NCBI GenBank assembly: GCA_025267735.1
Contig: CM046300.1
Coordinates: 35,659,322-35,723,321, forward strand
DNA: 64,000 nucleotides
Direction of reading: 5' to 3'
Source of the DNA: Mactra quadrangularis
Taxonomy: Eukaryota; Mollusca; Bivalvia; Venerida; Mactridae
In this document: in pieces, positions 35,037 to 46,695 of the stretch
Layout: every line of letters starts with the position of its first letter
Numbering within the stretch: the first letter of the stretch is position 1
The notes under the pieces: generated by a model
What the model saw: the letters and a program-made list of their open reading frames with translations, nothing else
What the model was told of the DNA's origin: nothing
Databases searched by the model: none
Made by a program: the position numbers and the translations under genes

Positions 35037-35600
35037 TACGGAGCCCCTAAAGTGACATTTTGAAATACTTTTTTATTTTCATTACTATTTCGTTTAAACG
35101 TAATATTATTTCGTTTTTTTTCGAAATATTATTTCGTGTATACAAAATATTATTTCGTTAAAATTAATATTATTTCGTTAAATCGAAATAATTATTTCTA
35201 TTTTTCGAAATAATTATTTCGTTTTTTCGAAATAATATTATTTCTTTTTTAAAAAATAATATTATTTCGTTCTTTTTTCGAAATAATTGTTTCGTTTTTT
35301 TTAAATAATTATTTCGATTTAACGAAATAATATTACGTTTAAACGAAATAGTATATCGATAAAACGAAATAATTATTTCGATAAAACGTAATAATTATTT
35401 CGAAAAAAAAACCCGAAATAATATTATTTCGTTCAATCGAAATAATTATTTCGAAAAACGTAATATTATTTCGTTTAATCAAAATAATATTTTGAATAAA
35501 CGAAATAATATTTCGTAAAAACGAAATAATATAACGTTTAAACGAATCAGTTGTGATAATAAAAAAAAGTATTTCAAAATGTCACTTTATGGGCTCCGTA
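35037..35600. mobile_element. AT-rich palindrome-array MITE, 564 bp, AGGCTG duplication
   Basis: The ends TACGGAGCCC(C/A)TAAAGTG are inverted repeats that continue through ACATTTTGAAATACTTTTTT (about 37 bp). AGGCTG flanks both sides (35031-35036 and 35601-35606), a perfect 6-bp target duplication. The interior is almost entirely short palindromes such as CGAAATAATTATTTCG and CGAAATAATATTATTTCG in changing orientation. No coding capacity. Its TACGG start and duplication length match the GC-rich elements at 36283 and 37468. Confidence 0.88.
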
Positions 35601-35606
35601 AGGCTG

Positions 35607-35990
35607 TGATAAGATTGGAATTCATAGTTTTGTAAAAGTTGAAAATCAACCAAATTGCAATGATACTGTGTTCTGGAGCATTCGATCAAAACACATTCAT
35701 AACGTTAAAGATATGTTCCACAATGAAAACAGGACTATAGGTTATAAAACATGACAGAGAACTCCATACTAAAAACTGAATGCAGTTCCAATAAATTTTA
35801 AAACGTAAATAAGAAGGCATCTTCAGAAACGGAATAAGGAATATTTGTCAGTTATTTCATCTTGATAAAGACTGAGGACATGCAATTGTCTAGTAGGTTC
35901 TTATTCAAAACAACTTCGGCAATCTTCTACGAACAAAGCTAGCTAGAGATTTGTCTCATTCGGAACACCTCTACCTTTCATGAATGAATA
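35607..35990. other. Spacer between MITEs
   Basis: No feature recognised. Confidence 0.4.
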
Positions 35991-37062
35991 GGCCAACTTG
36001 ATATGCCCGGGCGGCTTAAACCGGCGTACGCCGATTCAGGATTCAGGAACGGGTACCGGCGTTTCGCTTTATTTGCTCCGAAGATTGAGCCGGGTCAACA
36101 ACCGGCGCACACCGTTAGAGCGGCTAGCGGCAAGCGTGTGATAAATATGGCTAAAATTAGATACAGGTGAAACCTTTAATTCAAAAATTTAAAACGATTA
36201 TGGACAAAATACTAATTGATGTGTTCAATTAAACTTTCTTACGCGTCATTTGTGTAAGAGTTATATTACAAGTACACATTTTTACGGTGGCATTGAGGTG
36301 ACATGAAATATATATTATTTTTTACGTGGCCACGTAAAAGCTTTACGTGACCACGCAGTAGCTATTACGTGGCCACGTAATAGCTTTACGTGGCCACGCA
36401 GTAGCTTTTACGTGCGCACGCGATAACGTTTACGTGGCCACGTAATAGCTATACGTGGCCACGCAGTACCTATTACGTGCGCACATAATAGCGTTTACGT
36501 GGCCACGTAATAGCTTTACGTGCGCACGTAATAGCGTTTACATGACCACGTAATAGCTTTACGTGCGCACGTAATAATCGACCAATGAAGGTTGTCGAAA
36601 AATGCCCGCCAATTTCGACAACTCTCATTGGTCAATTATTACGTGGCCATGTACACGCTATTACGTGGCCACGTAAACGCTATTACGTGCGCACGTAATA
36701 GCTACTGCGTGGCCACGTAAAGCTATTACGTGGCCACGTAAACGCTATGACGTGGCCACGCAAATGCTTTTACGTGCGCACGTAATAGCTACTGCGTGAC
36801 CACGTAAAGCTATTACGTGGCCACGTAAAGTTTAAATATATCTCCATGTCACGTCTATGCCACCGTACATTTTACTCGCCAGACACGAATTTAAAGTTTT
36901 AACTACTGATAAAGGTTTATTTACACACACTGCTTGAAAATCGACCGTCTGCCACAGTAATTAGTTAGCCGGATCGCTTGATTCATATGTCACACCGGGG
37001 CGAGTCGATCGGCTATCGGCTTACGCCGGTTCGTAAGCCCCCCGGGCAAATCAAGTCGGCCC
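35991..37062. mobile_element. Host MITE split by the insertion at 36283-36867
   Basis: The left end GGCCAACTTGATATGCCCGG and the reverse complement of the right end (GGGCCGACTTGATTTGCCCG) are related inverted repeats. They continue through CGGCGTACGCCGAT and CGGCGTAAGCCGAT, about 45 bp in all. Removing the inner element and one 6-bp duplication leaves about 480 bp. The outer target duplication is ambiguous (AATA or TWA-like). The ends are strongly GC-rich compared with the flanks. Confidence 0.7.
36283..36867. mobile_element. GC-rich palindrome-array MITE, copy 1, 585 bp
   Basis: The ends TACGGTGGCATTGAGGTGAC and, reversed, TACGGTGGCATAGACGTGAC are inverted repeats. CATTTT flanks both sides (36277-36282 and 36868-36873), a perfect 6-bp duplication. 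The interior is a ladder of 12-bp palindromes, ACGTGGCCACGT and ACGTGCGCACGT, spaced about 20 bp apart by AATAGC-type linkers. Linkers in the left half read AATAGC and in the right half GCTATT. The array is therefore itself inverted around a hairpin at 36576-36640 with GACCAATGAAGGTTGTCGA and TTTCGACAACTCTCATTGGTC. No coding sequence. Confidence 0.92.
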
Positions 37063-37130
37063 AATAATTCGTAGCGAATGGCCAATAGTTCCGAATAAGG
37101 TTTATCTGTGTATTAGATTGCCGAGGTAGT

Positions 37131-37374
37131 TCCGAAAAGTAGGTCCTATAGGTTGGAATCCTCGGATTTTAACTTTGGATTTCTATGAAATATCTATGTT
37201 GTTAATTTAGATGTAAAACAATGTAATGCAATTTGATAGTCTCCACCCTTGGAACAATAATTTAGTTAATTTTTAATCAAATTAAGTAAAGCATAGAAAA
37301 GGGTAAAATCCGAGTAATCTATCTAATTGGACCTTCATATTTAAAGAGTATGCTAGGGGAAAAAACTGACAAGT
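37131..37374. mobile_element. Diverged relative of the MITE at 7063-7425
   Basis: AAGTAGGTCCTATAGG with AATCCTCGGATTTTA and, further on, AAAATCCGAGTAATC with ATTGGACCTTCAT reproduce the inner inverted repeats of the 7063 element. The right end CTGACAAG...GTCCC is changed and the left end is not recognisable, so this copy is decayed or truncated. Confidence 0.6.
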
Positions 37375-37467
37375 AGAATGTCCCTAACTATGTAAGTGAG
37401 AAACAATAATATTTCTTTCTTACTGTGAATTAGTTAATCGATTTCTGACCTAAACATGTATGTTTTA

Positions 37468-38719
37468 TACGGTGGCATAGAGGTGACATGGAGATATATT
37501 TAAACTTCACGTGACCACGTAATAGCTTTACGTGGCCACGCAGTAGCTATTACGTGCGCACGTATAGCGTTTTCATGGTCACGTAATAGCTTAACGTGGC
37601 CACGCAGTAGCTTTTACGTGCGCACGCAATAACGTTTACGAGGCCAAGTAAAAATTTTACGTGCGCAGGTAATAATTGACAAATGAGAGTTGTCAAAATT
37701 GGCGGCCATTTTTCGACAACCTTCATTGGTCAATTATTACGTGCGCACGTAAAGCTATTCCGTGGCCACGTAATAGCTTAACGTGGCCACGCAGTAGCAA
37801 TTACGTGCGCACGTTATAGCGTTTACGTGGTGACGTAATAGATTTAAGTGGTCACGCAGTAGCTTTTACGTGCGCACGCAATAACGTTTACGAGGCCACG
37901 TAAAAGCTTTACGTGCGCACGTTATAATTGACCAATGAGAGTTGTCGAAATTGGCGGCCATTTTTTGACAACCTTCATTGGTCAATTATTACGTGCGCAC
38001 GTAAAGCTACTACGTGGCCACGTAAACGCTATTACGTGCGCACGTAATAGGTACTGCGTGGCCACGTAAAGCTATTACGTGGCCACGTAAACGCTTTTGC
38101 GTGCGCACGTAAAAGCTACTGCGTGGCATCGTAAAGCTTTTACGTGGCCACGTAATAGCTTAACGTGGCCACGCAGTAGCAATTACGTGCGCACGTTATA
38201 GCGTTTACGAGGCCACGTAAAAGGTTTACGTGCGCACGTATAATTGACCAATGAAAGTTGTCGAAATTGGCGGCGTAAAAGCTTTACGATGCCACGCAGT
38301 AGATTTTACGTGCGCACGTTATAGGGTTTACGTGGTCACGTAATAGCTTTACGTGGCCACGCAGTAAATTTTACGTGCGCACGCAATAACGTTTACGAGG
38401 CCACGTAAAAGCTTTACGTGCGCACGTTATACTTGACCAATGAGAGTTGTCGAAATTAGCGGCCATTTTTCGACAACCTTCATTGTTCAATTATTACGTG
38501 CGCACGTAAAGCTATTACGTGGCCACGTAAACGCTATTACGTGCGCACGTAAAGCTACTACGTGGCCACGTAAACGCTATTACGTGCGCATGTATTAGGT
38601 ACTGCGTGGCCACGTAAACGCTTTTGCGTGCGCGCGTAAAAGCTACTGCGTGGCATCGTACAGCTTTTACGTGGCCACGTAAAAAATAAAGCTGTCCATG
38701 TTACTTCAATGCCACCGTA
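37468..38719. mobile_element. GC-rich palindrome-array MITE, copy 2, 1252 bp
   Basis: The left end TACGGTGGCATAGAGGTGAC and the reversed right end TACGGTGGCATTGAAGTAAC match copy 1. GTTTTA flanks both sides (37462-37467 and 38720-38725), a perfect 6-bp duplication. The interior uses the same ACGTGGCCACGT and ACGTGCGCACGT modules. It holds three central hairpins with CCAATGAGAGTTGTCGAAA and CGACAACCTTCATTGG (about 37675-37735, 37927-37988, 38428-38492) plus a half hairpin near 38245. It is therefore an expanded version of copy 1, as if the inner unit had been amplified before or after transposition. Confidence 0.92.
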
Positions 38720-38725
38720 GTTTTA

Positions 38726-41309
38726 TCAGGAGACCATTGTCAAGTTTTATAAACTAGTGGTTCCAGATCCATTTCATTTTAAACCCAGGGAGTTACATTG
38801 TCCTGTAGCCTGTTCAATTACCCCGAACGTTTTGTAATGTTCCGTAACGTTAAGGTCGGAACAAATCAATCCAAAGACAACACAATCTCCCACTAACGAG
38901 TTAAGTTGCCCTAACTTTGAGGTGAGTTATCCAAGGGTTGAGTTGTCTTCGGGTCGAGTTGTCTCGTATCAGTAACGTTTGCTAAAAGTCGTTTCTGAAC
39001 ACGCTGCTGGTATCTAACGTCAATATTAACCTGATACAAGTTATTCTTTTGGTCACATTGTGGCAAAGTCGAGTGGTTAAAAGTCTGCAATGTGGTCGAG
39101 TGATAAAAAACAATATCGGGGTGCATCGTCGGCAACCACAGTACTTAATTCCCTTTTACTCCATAGCGGAGTAATGTATCATGGGATAACCAACCGGGTA
39201 CTTTAGTACCCAATAGCAAGTCGAGCTAAAATTCCAAAAACTTTGAATCCTTGTTTTTACGCCCCAACGAGTTTGACGTCGTCATGAATCTGGGCGGCAA
39301 TAAATCTGTACATCATTTTATATTGTATTAACAATAGTTCAAACAGCTCGAGCATTTAACTATTCGATTGACAACATTCTAACAGTGACAATTTCACATT
39401 GTATATGTTAAGCGAACAAAACCATTTCGCGAAATGGTAATTCACCGAAATGGTCGGACGGACTACAACTTCAAATTCATTGGAAAACGTAGGCCAGTCT
39501 TTGGATTTTTAGCCTGACAGGACCAATAAAGGAAGGTTTGTACCAGGTCAATGTTAACATCATTATACCAGCGATAGGGAGATATTTAACTTTTACAACT
39601 TCAAGTTACTAGAAAGTGATTGTGTACAAGCCGAGAGTATGAGCAAGATTTGTTTTGCTTCCAACATCATATTACATTTTTTAAATGTTATTATGCGGAC
39701 TAGATAAATTTTCATAGAGCTTGATACTTAAAATATGAGCGCGTTAGAATAATCATGGCATGTAAATACAGCACATGAACAACTAAAATTAAGTAACATA
39801 AAAGGGACACCCAAACTTATCTTTACACCATTTATAATGCAGAGAAAGGTACATTTAACTATCAGTATATCATATACCAAACCATGGTATACACCTCTGG
39901 AATTTTATCATTTTTCAGTGTGCATACCCTAACTTGGTATTACTTGTAAGGATAGTTCGAGAACACATTCTCTCGCTTGAAGCAATAACAGTTATATACC
40001 TCCAAAGTAGAAAAGAAAGACAAACACTCAGAAAGCACACCATGTCGTAGAGCAATTTCTGCTCAGGTATGCTTCAAGACCATGCAGTTGTAGTTTAATA
40101 GATATAAAATACATTAAATAACTGATCTTGTAGTATTATGTACAAGTACATAAATAATGTCTATAAATATTGATTTGTTTCTTGACATCTTGTGGATTCA
40201 TACACTGACATTTTCATCACACTTGGTCACGATGCTCTAATTTCATATAAACCTGTAAAAATAATAAAAGCCAAGTTTATTAAGACGATGTAGTAAAGAA
40301 TCCCACTGATATCAATTACAATTAGAAATACATTTTTATAACACAGTTAATGTTGATTAGATAATGAAAATCGCGTTGATTACACATTGCTCGTCATACA
40401 GCTTAGAGAAGAATTCTAAAATAACATTTTTGACAAACTCAGTCCGATATTACCTACGCCGAATAATAAATTTAGAGTCTTATTGCAAACACCTCAACAC
40501 ACGCAGTACTTGTTTAGTCGACAAAACATTTACATGTATAGTGTGTTTGAATCATAATCGAACAATTGCCTATGACCATAGACATGGTTTTGTATCAGAA
40601 AGAATTCCGTTTTCATGATGAACAAAACTTCTACACTTTGACAAATACATTGTTGTTAATGATGATGTGTATGAACTATGAACTAGAAACTCTATAATCA
40701 TTTGAATACGGAATGTATCATATAACATGCAAGTCACAATACTATTTCTAATGGAAGACACAAAATCGACAGTTCATGTGTATGGGAGGGTTCAGATTGA
40801 AAGTATTTGCCCATGTGGCACATGAAACATATTCACATTCCAATATCATTATACCAGTTATTGGTAAAAAGTCTAAAGGCTGTAAGTGAGACATTTCTGA
40901 AATCGTATCGATAGCTCATTATAGATATATTGATTTTATAGATTTGCATATTGAACATTCATTTATTTTATCACTTTTTAGATAAGAAATGTATTTTAGT
41001 CACAGTTGCCAGAATTGCCAGAACATCACACAACAAGATTAAAATTCAATCATAAATTGTGTTCCGGTGGCACATAAACTGATTTCAAAATAGTCCCCAT
41101 TGACCAATAACTGGCATAATGAACTACATGTATTATCATGATTTTGTTCATGGGCCACATACAAAAACATCTGAGATTTCCCATTCGAATTTTGTCGATT
41201 TTCTGGTAAGTGAAAGTGGCGACAAAGCGATTGAAATATTATACAATGAATATATACCACATTCAAATAATACTGGGGTTTATAATGCACTTTGTCCATG
41301 AAGATACCT
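38726..41309. other. Mostly unassigned; dispersed motif at 39166-39192
   Basis: The motif GCGGAGTAATGTATCATGGG with ATAACC matches the inverted copy at 19394-19419. A 74-codon minus frame (38911-39135) has no recognised domain. No other bounded feature was seen. Confidence 0.4.
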
Positions 41310-42625
41310 ATCAATTGTCAGTTAACTATACATGTCTATTCATGGGATAATAGAAAATTTATTCGGGGAATAAACAGCTCCTAATTTAGATGTCTATTGA
41401 GTAAGTATAATCGTGAAAACAATGTATTCAAAAACAAATTCAAAAGTCCGTTGTCGCAGCGCCAAACTAAAGCTGTTCATTAAGAAGTCTATTAACAAAA
41501 CTTGAATTGGCTATGCGTTTAAATCCATTTGCAAAATTGCAGCAATGTATTCCGGGGAGAATTAAAATTCGATTAATGCATTTCCGAACAACACTTCTAA
41601 CAGCTTTTCATTTAGCCCAAAACAATCATGGAATTAAATCAGAAGGAATAAAGACGTTTGTACGAAGACATTACTGAAAATTGTCAATGATTCCTAGGTT
41701 TGTCCTTATGTTTTGTGATTTTATCATAATTATATCACATGCAATAAAACCGCATGGTTATTATATCAAAGAACATATTGAATCTGTCGGACTTAATTAA
41801 TGTCAGCCTTCTGTAAACTCTTTTTAAAGTTCAATACGATGAAACGGTAGGAAATTATTAATGCTAAATTAATATACACATTCTTGTAAAACAGTTTTTA
41901 CAGATATCTAAAATAACACATTGACGCATACACAGTAATTCTTAAGATTCTGAATAGATTTTAAACGCACGGCCCAAATTCTTATAAAATGTAGATTTCT
42001 GAATAGATACAACGTTTTCGCAAGTATAATTCCGAGTAGACTTCAGAACGAGAAGCCGTTTATGTGGCTCGATACCAATAGATTAAAACGGAATTTTAGC
42101 TATCTGAAAGTATAGAAAAATATTTGCGATTTGTTTTGTGAAATTGTTTTGTGAACTTGTGTCTAAAGAAATAAGAACTCCACTCTAGTGGGTGAAAACA
42201 CGTACGGGCTTTAAAATCGATTCATCGTTTTGAGTCCGTTCAAATTTCCACGCAGGAAAGAAATAAACAAGGTCGAGCAAAAAAGGTTTCTGTTAACACG
42301 TGAACATGCATCTGAATAGATGTTTGAATAAGCAGCTGTGTTAGGTACTGCATCAATATACTTTTAGATTAAGTTAAGAACGCATAGCTATTTTTGGCGA
42401 ATAGACATCTGAATAGATTTCTTAGTAATCAACTGTTTATTTTGTGCTGCACCAATAAACTTTTGGATGAAAATATAACATACGTATACTTATATTTTGG
42501 CAAATTGACTTCTGAAAAGATTACTGAATAATCAGCTGTTAATTTCGCAATGCACCAATATAAATTTAAATTATTTATTAACGCATTTATTGCGAAATAA
42601 TTCTGTATAGATTTATGAAAAATGT
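41310..42625. repeat. Decayed relatives of the CTATTC foldback
   Basis: Scattered words such as TGTCTATTCATG, AAGAAGTCTATTAAC, TCTGAATAGATT, GCGAATAGACATCTGAATAG and AATAAACTTTTGGATG match units of the element at 29500-30565. Words at the left are in CTATTC orientation and those at the right in GAATAG orientation, as expected of an old foldback. The boundaries cannot be fixed. Confidence 0.5.
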
Positions 42626-42765
42626 TTGTTGGGTTTAACGCCATAGCAACATATTGTATAGGTCATATAACGGTGGTCAGTTAACCTACTCACTCCTCCT
42701 GGAAAGGCTTAATCACTGGAATTAGCTGTTAACCAGAGTGATCATAATTTATATTTGATCAAAGT
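42626..42765 (-). mobile_element. SINE family 2 fragment
   Basis: On the plus strand TGTTGGGTTTAACGCCATAG with CAACATATTGTATAGGTCAT and GGAAAGGCTTAATCACTGGA is the inverse of the 3' half of the family 2 SINE. The head is missing. Confidence 0.65.
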
Positions 42766-44511
42766 TTCTGAGAATTTCAATGTACTTACCACTGGAAGTT
42801 ATATCTTATTGTGCTGTATCCATATACGCTTAAACCCAACTCAAAATGGAACCAATTTGGTCTTTTCCATATTAGTCTGAATCCGTATACATCCGTCACA
42901 ACCTAAAATGTATAACGTACAGGAATACTAACCATACGAAATGTTTCTTCACTACATGTACTCAGTTGCTGAATATGTGTATAAAAAGGATGCAGTGAGT
43001 ACCCAGTTTCATAAATAAACTTAATAATGAATTCTATAACAAACTCAAGTGTTTTGCCACTAAATAGCAAGTCAATGCAGTCAGTCGGAATGAATGTTAT
43101 ATGATCATAATTATGAAAATACATATAATGTATCAAAATAAAACATCTTTGTGTTTTATGATAAACTCAAAGCTACAAACTCAAATTTCATGTACAGATT
43201 CAAATCAATACAATTGAATAAACTAATCAAAACTTGCTATCAGCTTTATTTTGTAAACTTGTAACAATAATTAAATTAGCAAAATTAATTATCAAAATAA
43301 GTAAGTTTGAGTACAAAATTGAGTTTTTTTCGAGTAAGTGGGACTAGTTTTTACTGTAAATTACCTTATAGAATTGACTTGTATGCATTTCTTGATCCAT
43401 ATACGGATACATGTATCAGTCAGAATCTGAAACAGACAAAACACGAGAAGAGAAACCCGAAAGAAATATGTATTTGTACAAACAAATATATGAAAAAGTT
43501 ATTAAGAAAGAAATCCTGAAAACGAAACAAATTAGTTAGGGACATGGAGTATGGAAAAACATGCATAAGGGACGGGGAGGGGCACGGGCAGGGATTTTTA
43601 CACCATGGAGGTTTTGTGGTCCGTTTAGGGCGGTCATTTCCGCTACCATTCCCACCTATTCACCAGGGCTATAGAAAGTCTCTGATCACCATTATTCCAA
43701 TATTGCTGACTTGCAAGAAATATTTGTTTTACCTAGTTTAGACAAATATATAACCCCCCCCCAAAGCACAGTCCCAATCCTGAACCCACCCAATAGTAAT
43801 TCTTATACCCGAGAAATCCTTTGCTTTGAAAGCTTTATAATACGGCACAAAACTTTTCTTTTTTAAAGGCATTATAACTCAAACTTAAAGTAATTTAAAA
43901 GTAGATAGCCCCTGACAAGTAACCCCTAAATTTCCATCTTACTCGGAGAAATAATGTAAACTCGTTTTGGCGTTTTATGAATTTCATCTTCATACTCAAC
44001 ACCTTTGTGAATAAAATGATAATCCACAATTCTTATAATCGCCAGATACGTCAGTTTCATTAAATTTTAAGCACACACTTTTTCACAAATTCATTTATAT
44101 CATTGAAATTCTTTATGAGACCAGTGAGTATAATTTATGAAATTATTAAAATTCTCAATCACTGTTCTTTAGATTCCATGTATCTTTTTTATAGAGCGTA
44201 TCCATGGTAACAGCAAAATATCATTTATATATAATTTAATTGATGCCAATTAAAGCTTGATAAAAACATCACGTATTACAAATTACCGTGATTAATCACA
44301 TATTTAAAAGACATATAATTCAAGTATGTATGAAAACAAAATCATTGATTAAATCTTTCAAATTCAATCATCTTTTACATCATCTGTCGTAAATAGTCTA
44401 ATATGCAAACATTTATGGCAAAGCCATATTTCCTTGTTTGTTGAAATGCTTCAGGAGTCGGTTAGAAACCTTCATTGTAGTTTCAAGATTTATTTCTACC
44501 TAAACTGATAA
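42766..44511. other. Unassigned AT-rich sequence
   Basis: No feature recognised. A short GC-rich patch (about 43555-43680) and a C run at 43755-43762 occur without gene context. Confidence 0.4.
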
Positions 44512-44610
44512 AGTAACCCTCCCCTGGTGGGATTCGAACCCGTACCCCCTTCAGGACACGAGATTCCAAATCCCGGCGCACTACCAACTGCGCTATCTAC
44601 CCGGATTACA
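44512..44610 (-). mobile_element. tRNA-like SINE head (family 3)
   Basis: The minus strand has a perfect A box TAGCGCAGTTGG (44583-44594) and a perfect B box GGTTCGAATCC (44530-44540), with a TTTGGAA anticodon-loop-like sequence between. The spacer between the anticodon region and the B box is longer than in a standard tRNA, and no clean acceptor stem was found. A SINE head is more likely than a functional tRNA gene. Body and tail were not defined. Confidence 0.6.
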
Positions 44611-46145
44611 AAACTTATACAATAGATGTAGTATATTTCTAACTACTCAACATAGGATGCACTTGAACTGTGGAAACATAACAGGTTTCAGCACTGACGG
44701 ATACAAAAGATTCAGGATATTAAACAGCATTTTTAGATGGAACCGGACATGGAGATTGGTGAAGGAAAACGGCACTAAATAAATATCTGCTTATTACAGA
44801 ATAAACTTATGAATAGTCATCTGAAGGCTAATAACTAACTTCATTGGTAACAAATATACAGGAAATTGTAATATGAAAAGAGTAAGTCATATTTTGAAAA
44901 GAGAGGGTTTGTAAATTTGTTCTTGTACTTCTTGTATATCTATAAATTATTACATGCTTCCATTTGTTATATATACATGTAATTACTCTTTGTTGAAATA
45001 GATTGTTTGTAGCATTATTTGTTGGTATACTTGTATATAGGGATGTGTATTTGATAATAAATGTATCCATTCTGTAACAATGGGTCAATGGCTGTGGGCC
45101 CAAATCATTTATATACTGTTTGATCTAAAACACAAAAAAGAATCATAAAACATAATGGGTAAACATAATTCAAGATGTGATTAAAACATATTCATTGCTT
45201 GTCATTTGTAATTAGGCTGGCTAAGAATGGAAACTTATCTTAAAGAAACATTAAGGAAATACAATGGAGTATAAAGTGTGTTTACGAACTGGTACATAGG
45301 CTTGCAATAATACACATGTATATTGATCTATATTGACTGTAAATGCTAAGGTTGGCAAATAAAGGGTGCATAGTTGTAATGAAATGGTAATTGTACGAGA
45401 GTATAAGTTAAGTTCTAATATAAATTATGGTCCTAATATACAGTTTTAGAGTATTACAAGAAAAGGGACATTTGGACCTGGTTTATTTTAACTTATACCA
45501 ATAGTACAATATATCTTATACTGTATATTTTATAAGCTTTGTATTTACGAACAAGTTAAAATAATATGTTATCCAGTCAGAGAAAAAATATAATTAAATT
45601 GATACAATATGATCATTTACACTGATTGTATGCACACGTCAGCTATCTCTTTCAAAAATAAAAAATATTGCAACATAAAACTTACTCAATGAATAACGAT
45701 GATAACACAATATTTAATTAAAAAAATCCTGAATGGGTTATATTATAGCAATAACATTCCAGTAAATAAATTCATGTTCTATTAAATCAGCAGTTATGAA
45801 GCATGCAGCTCTATATCAATTACCAACGTCTATGTACAATATAAACTATAACCAAATGCTGGTATCAATAAACATATCCAAACTGACAAATTAATTAATT
45901 TATGATTTGGAAACCAATCAGTTAAGTTATATACATAAATGAACTATACCAAACACCTCCTACATCCATGTTACTAACAACATAATTCATTATACTTAGA
46001 TTGTTCGTATTTGTTTTAAGCATATACATGTAAGCAGCACCCTAGCAAGACTTAGTACTATGATCACTTTGTCAATTTAATCATATACAGTAAATAGTAC
46101 CTTATGTATTTGGTACATCATAACTGTTTTTTTAAGTAATACTGA
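44611..46145. other. Unassigned AT-rich sequence
   Basis: No feature recognised. The 91-codon minus frame at 44828-45103 lacks a recognisable domain. Confidence 0.4.
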
Positions 46146-46695
46146 TTTAGCTATGCTCCCATAAAATGGGTCCTTGACTAGATTACTCAGAATTGTGCGT
46201 TTAATAATTATGTATAATTCCGATCTAGCTATCCTCCCATAACATGGGCCCTTCACTAGATTGCTCAGAATTATGTTTTACAAATAATTCCGATCTAGCT
46301 ATCCTCCCATAACATGGGCCCTTCACTAGATTGCTCAGAATTATGTTTTACAAATAATTCCGATCTAGCTATCCTCCCATAACATGGGCCCTTCACTAGA
46401 TTGCTCAGAATTATGTTTTACAAATAATTCCGATCTAGCTATCCTCCCGTAAATGGGTCCTTCACTAGATTGCTCAGAATTATGTTTTACAAATAATTCC
46501 GATCTAGCTATCCTCCCGTAAATGGGCCCTTCACTAGATTGCTCAGAATTATGTTTTACAAATAGTTCCTATCTAGCTATCCTCCCATAACATGGGCCCT
46601 TCACTAGATTGCTCAGAATTATCTGTTTTGTGTCTAAAATTCCGATCTAGCTATCCTCCCATAAATTTTCCTTTCACTAGATTACTCAGAAATAT
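46146..46695. repeat. ~71-bp satellite, eight monomers
   Basis: Monomers begin near TAGCTAT at about 46148, 46223, 46294, 46365, 46436, 46505, 46574 and 46648. Typical units read ATTCCGATCTAGCTATCCTC, then CCATAACATGGGCCCTTCAC, then TAGATTGCTCAGAATTATG. The inner units are nearly identical and the outer ones diverged. CCCAT-AAC-ATGGG forms a small inverted repeat in most monomers. Confidence 0.92.

Noticed and set aside
44512..44610. Functional tRNA gene
   Set aside because: A and B boxes are good, but the spacing is too long and no acceptor stem pairs cleanly.
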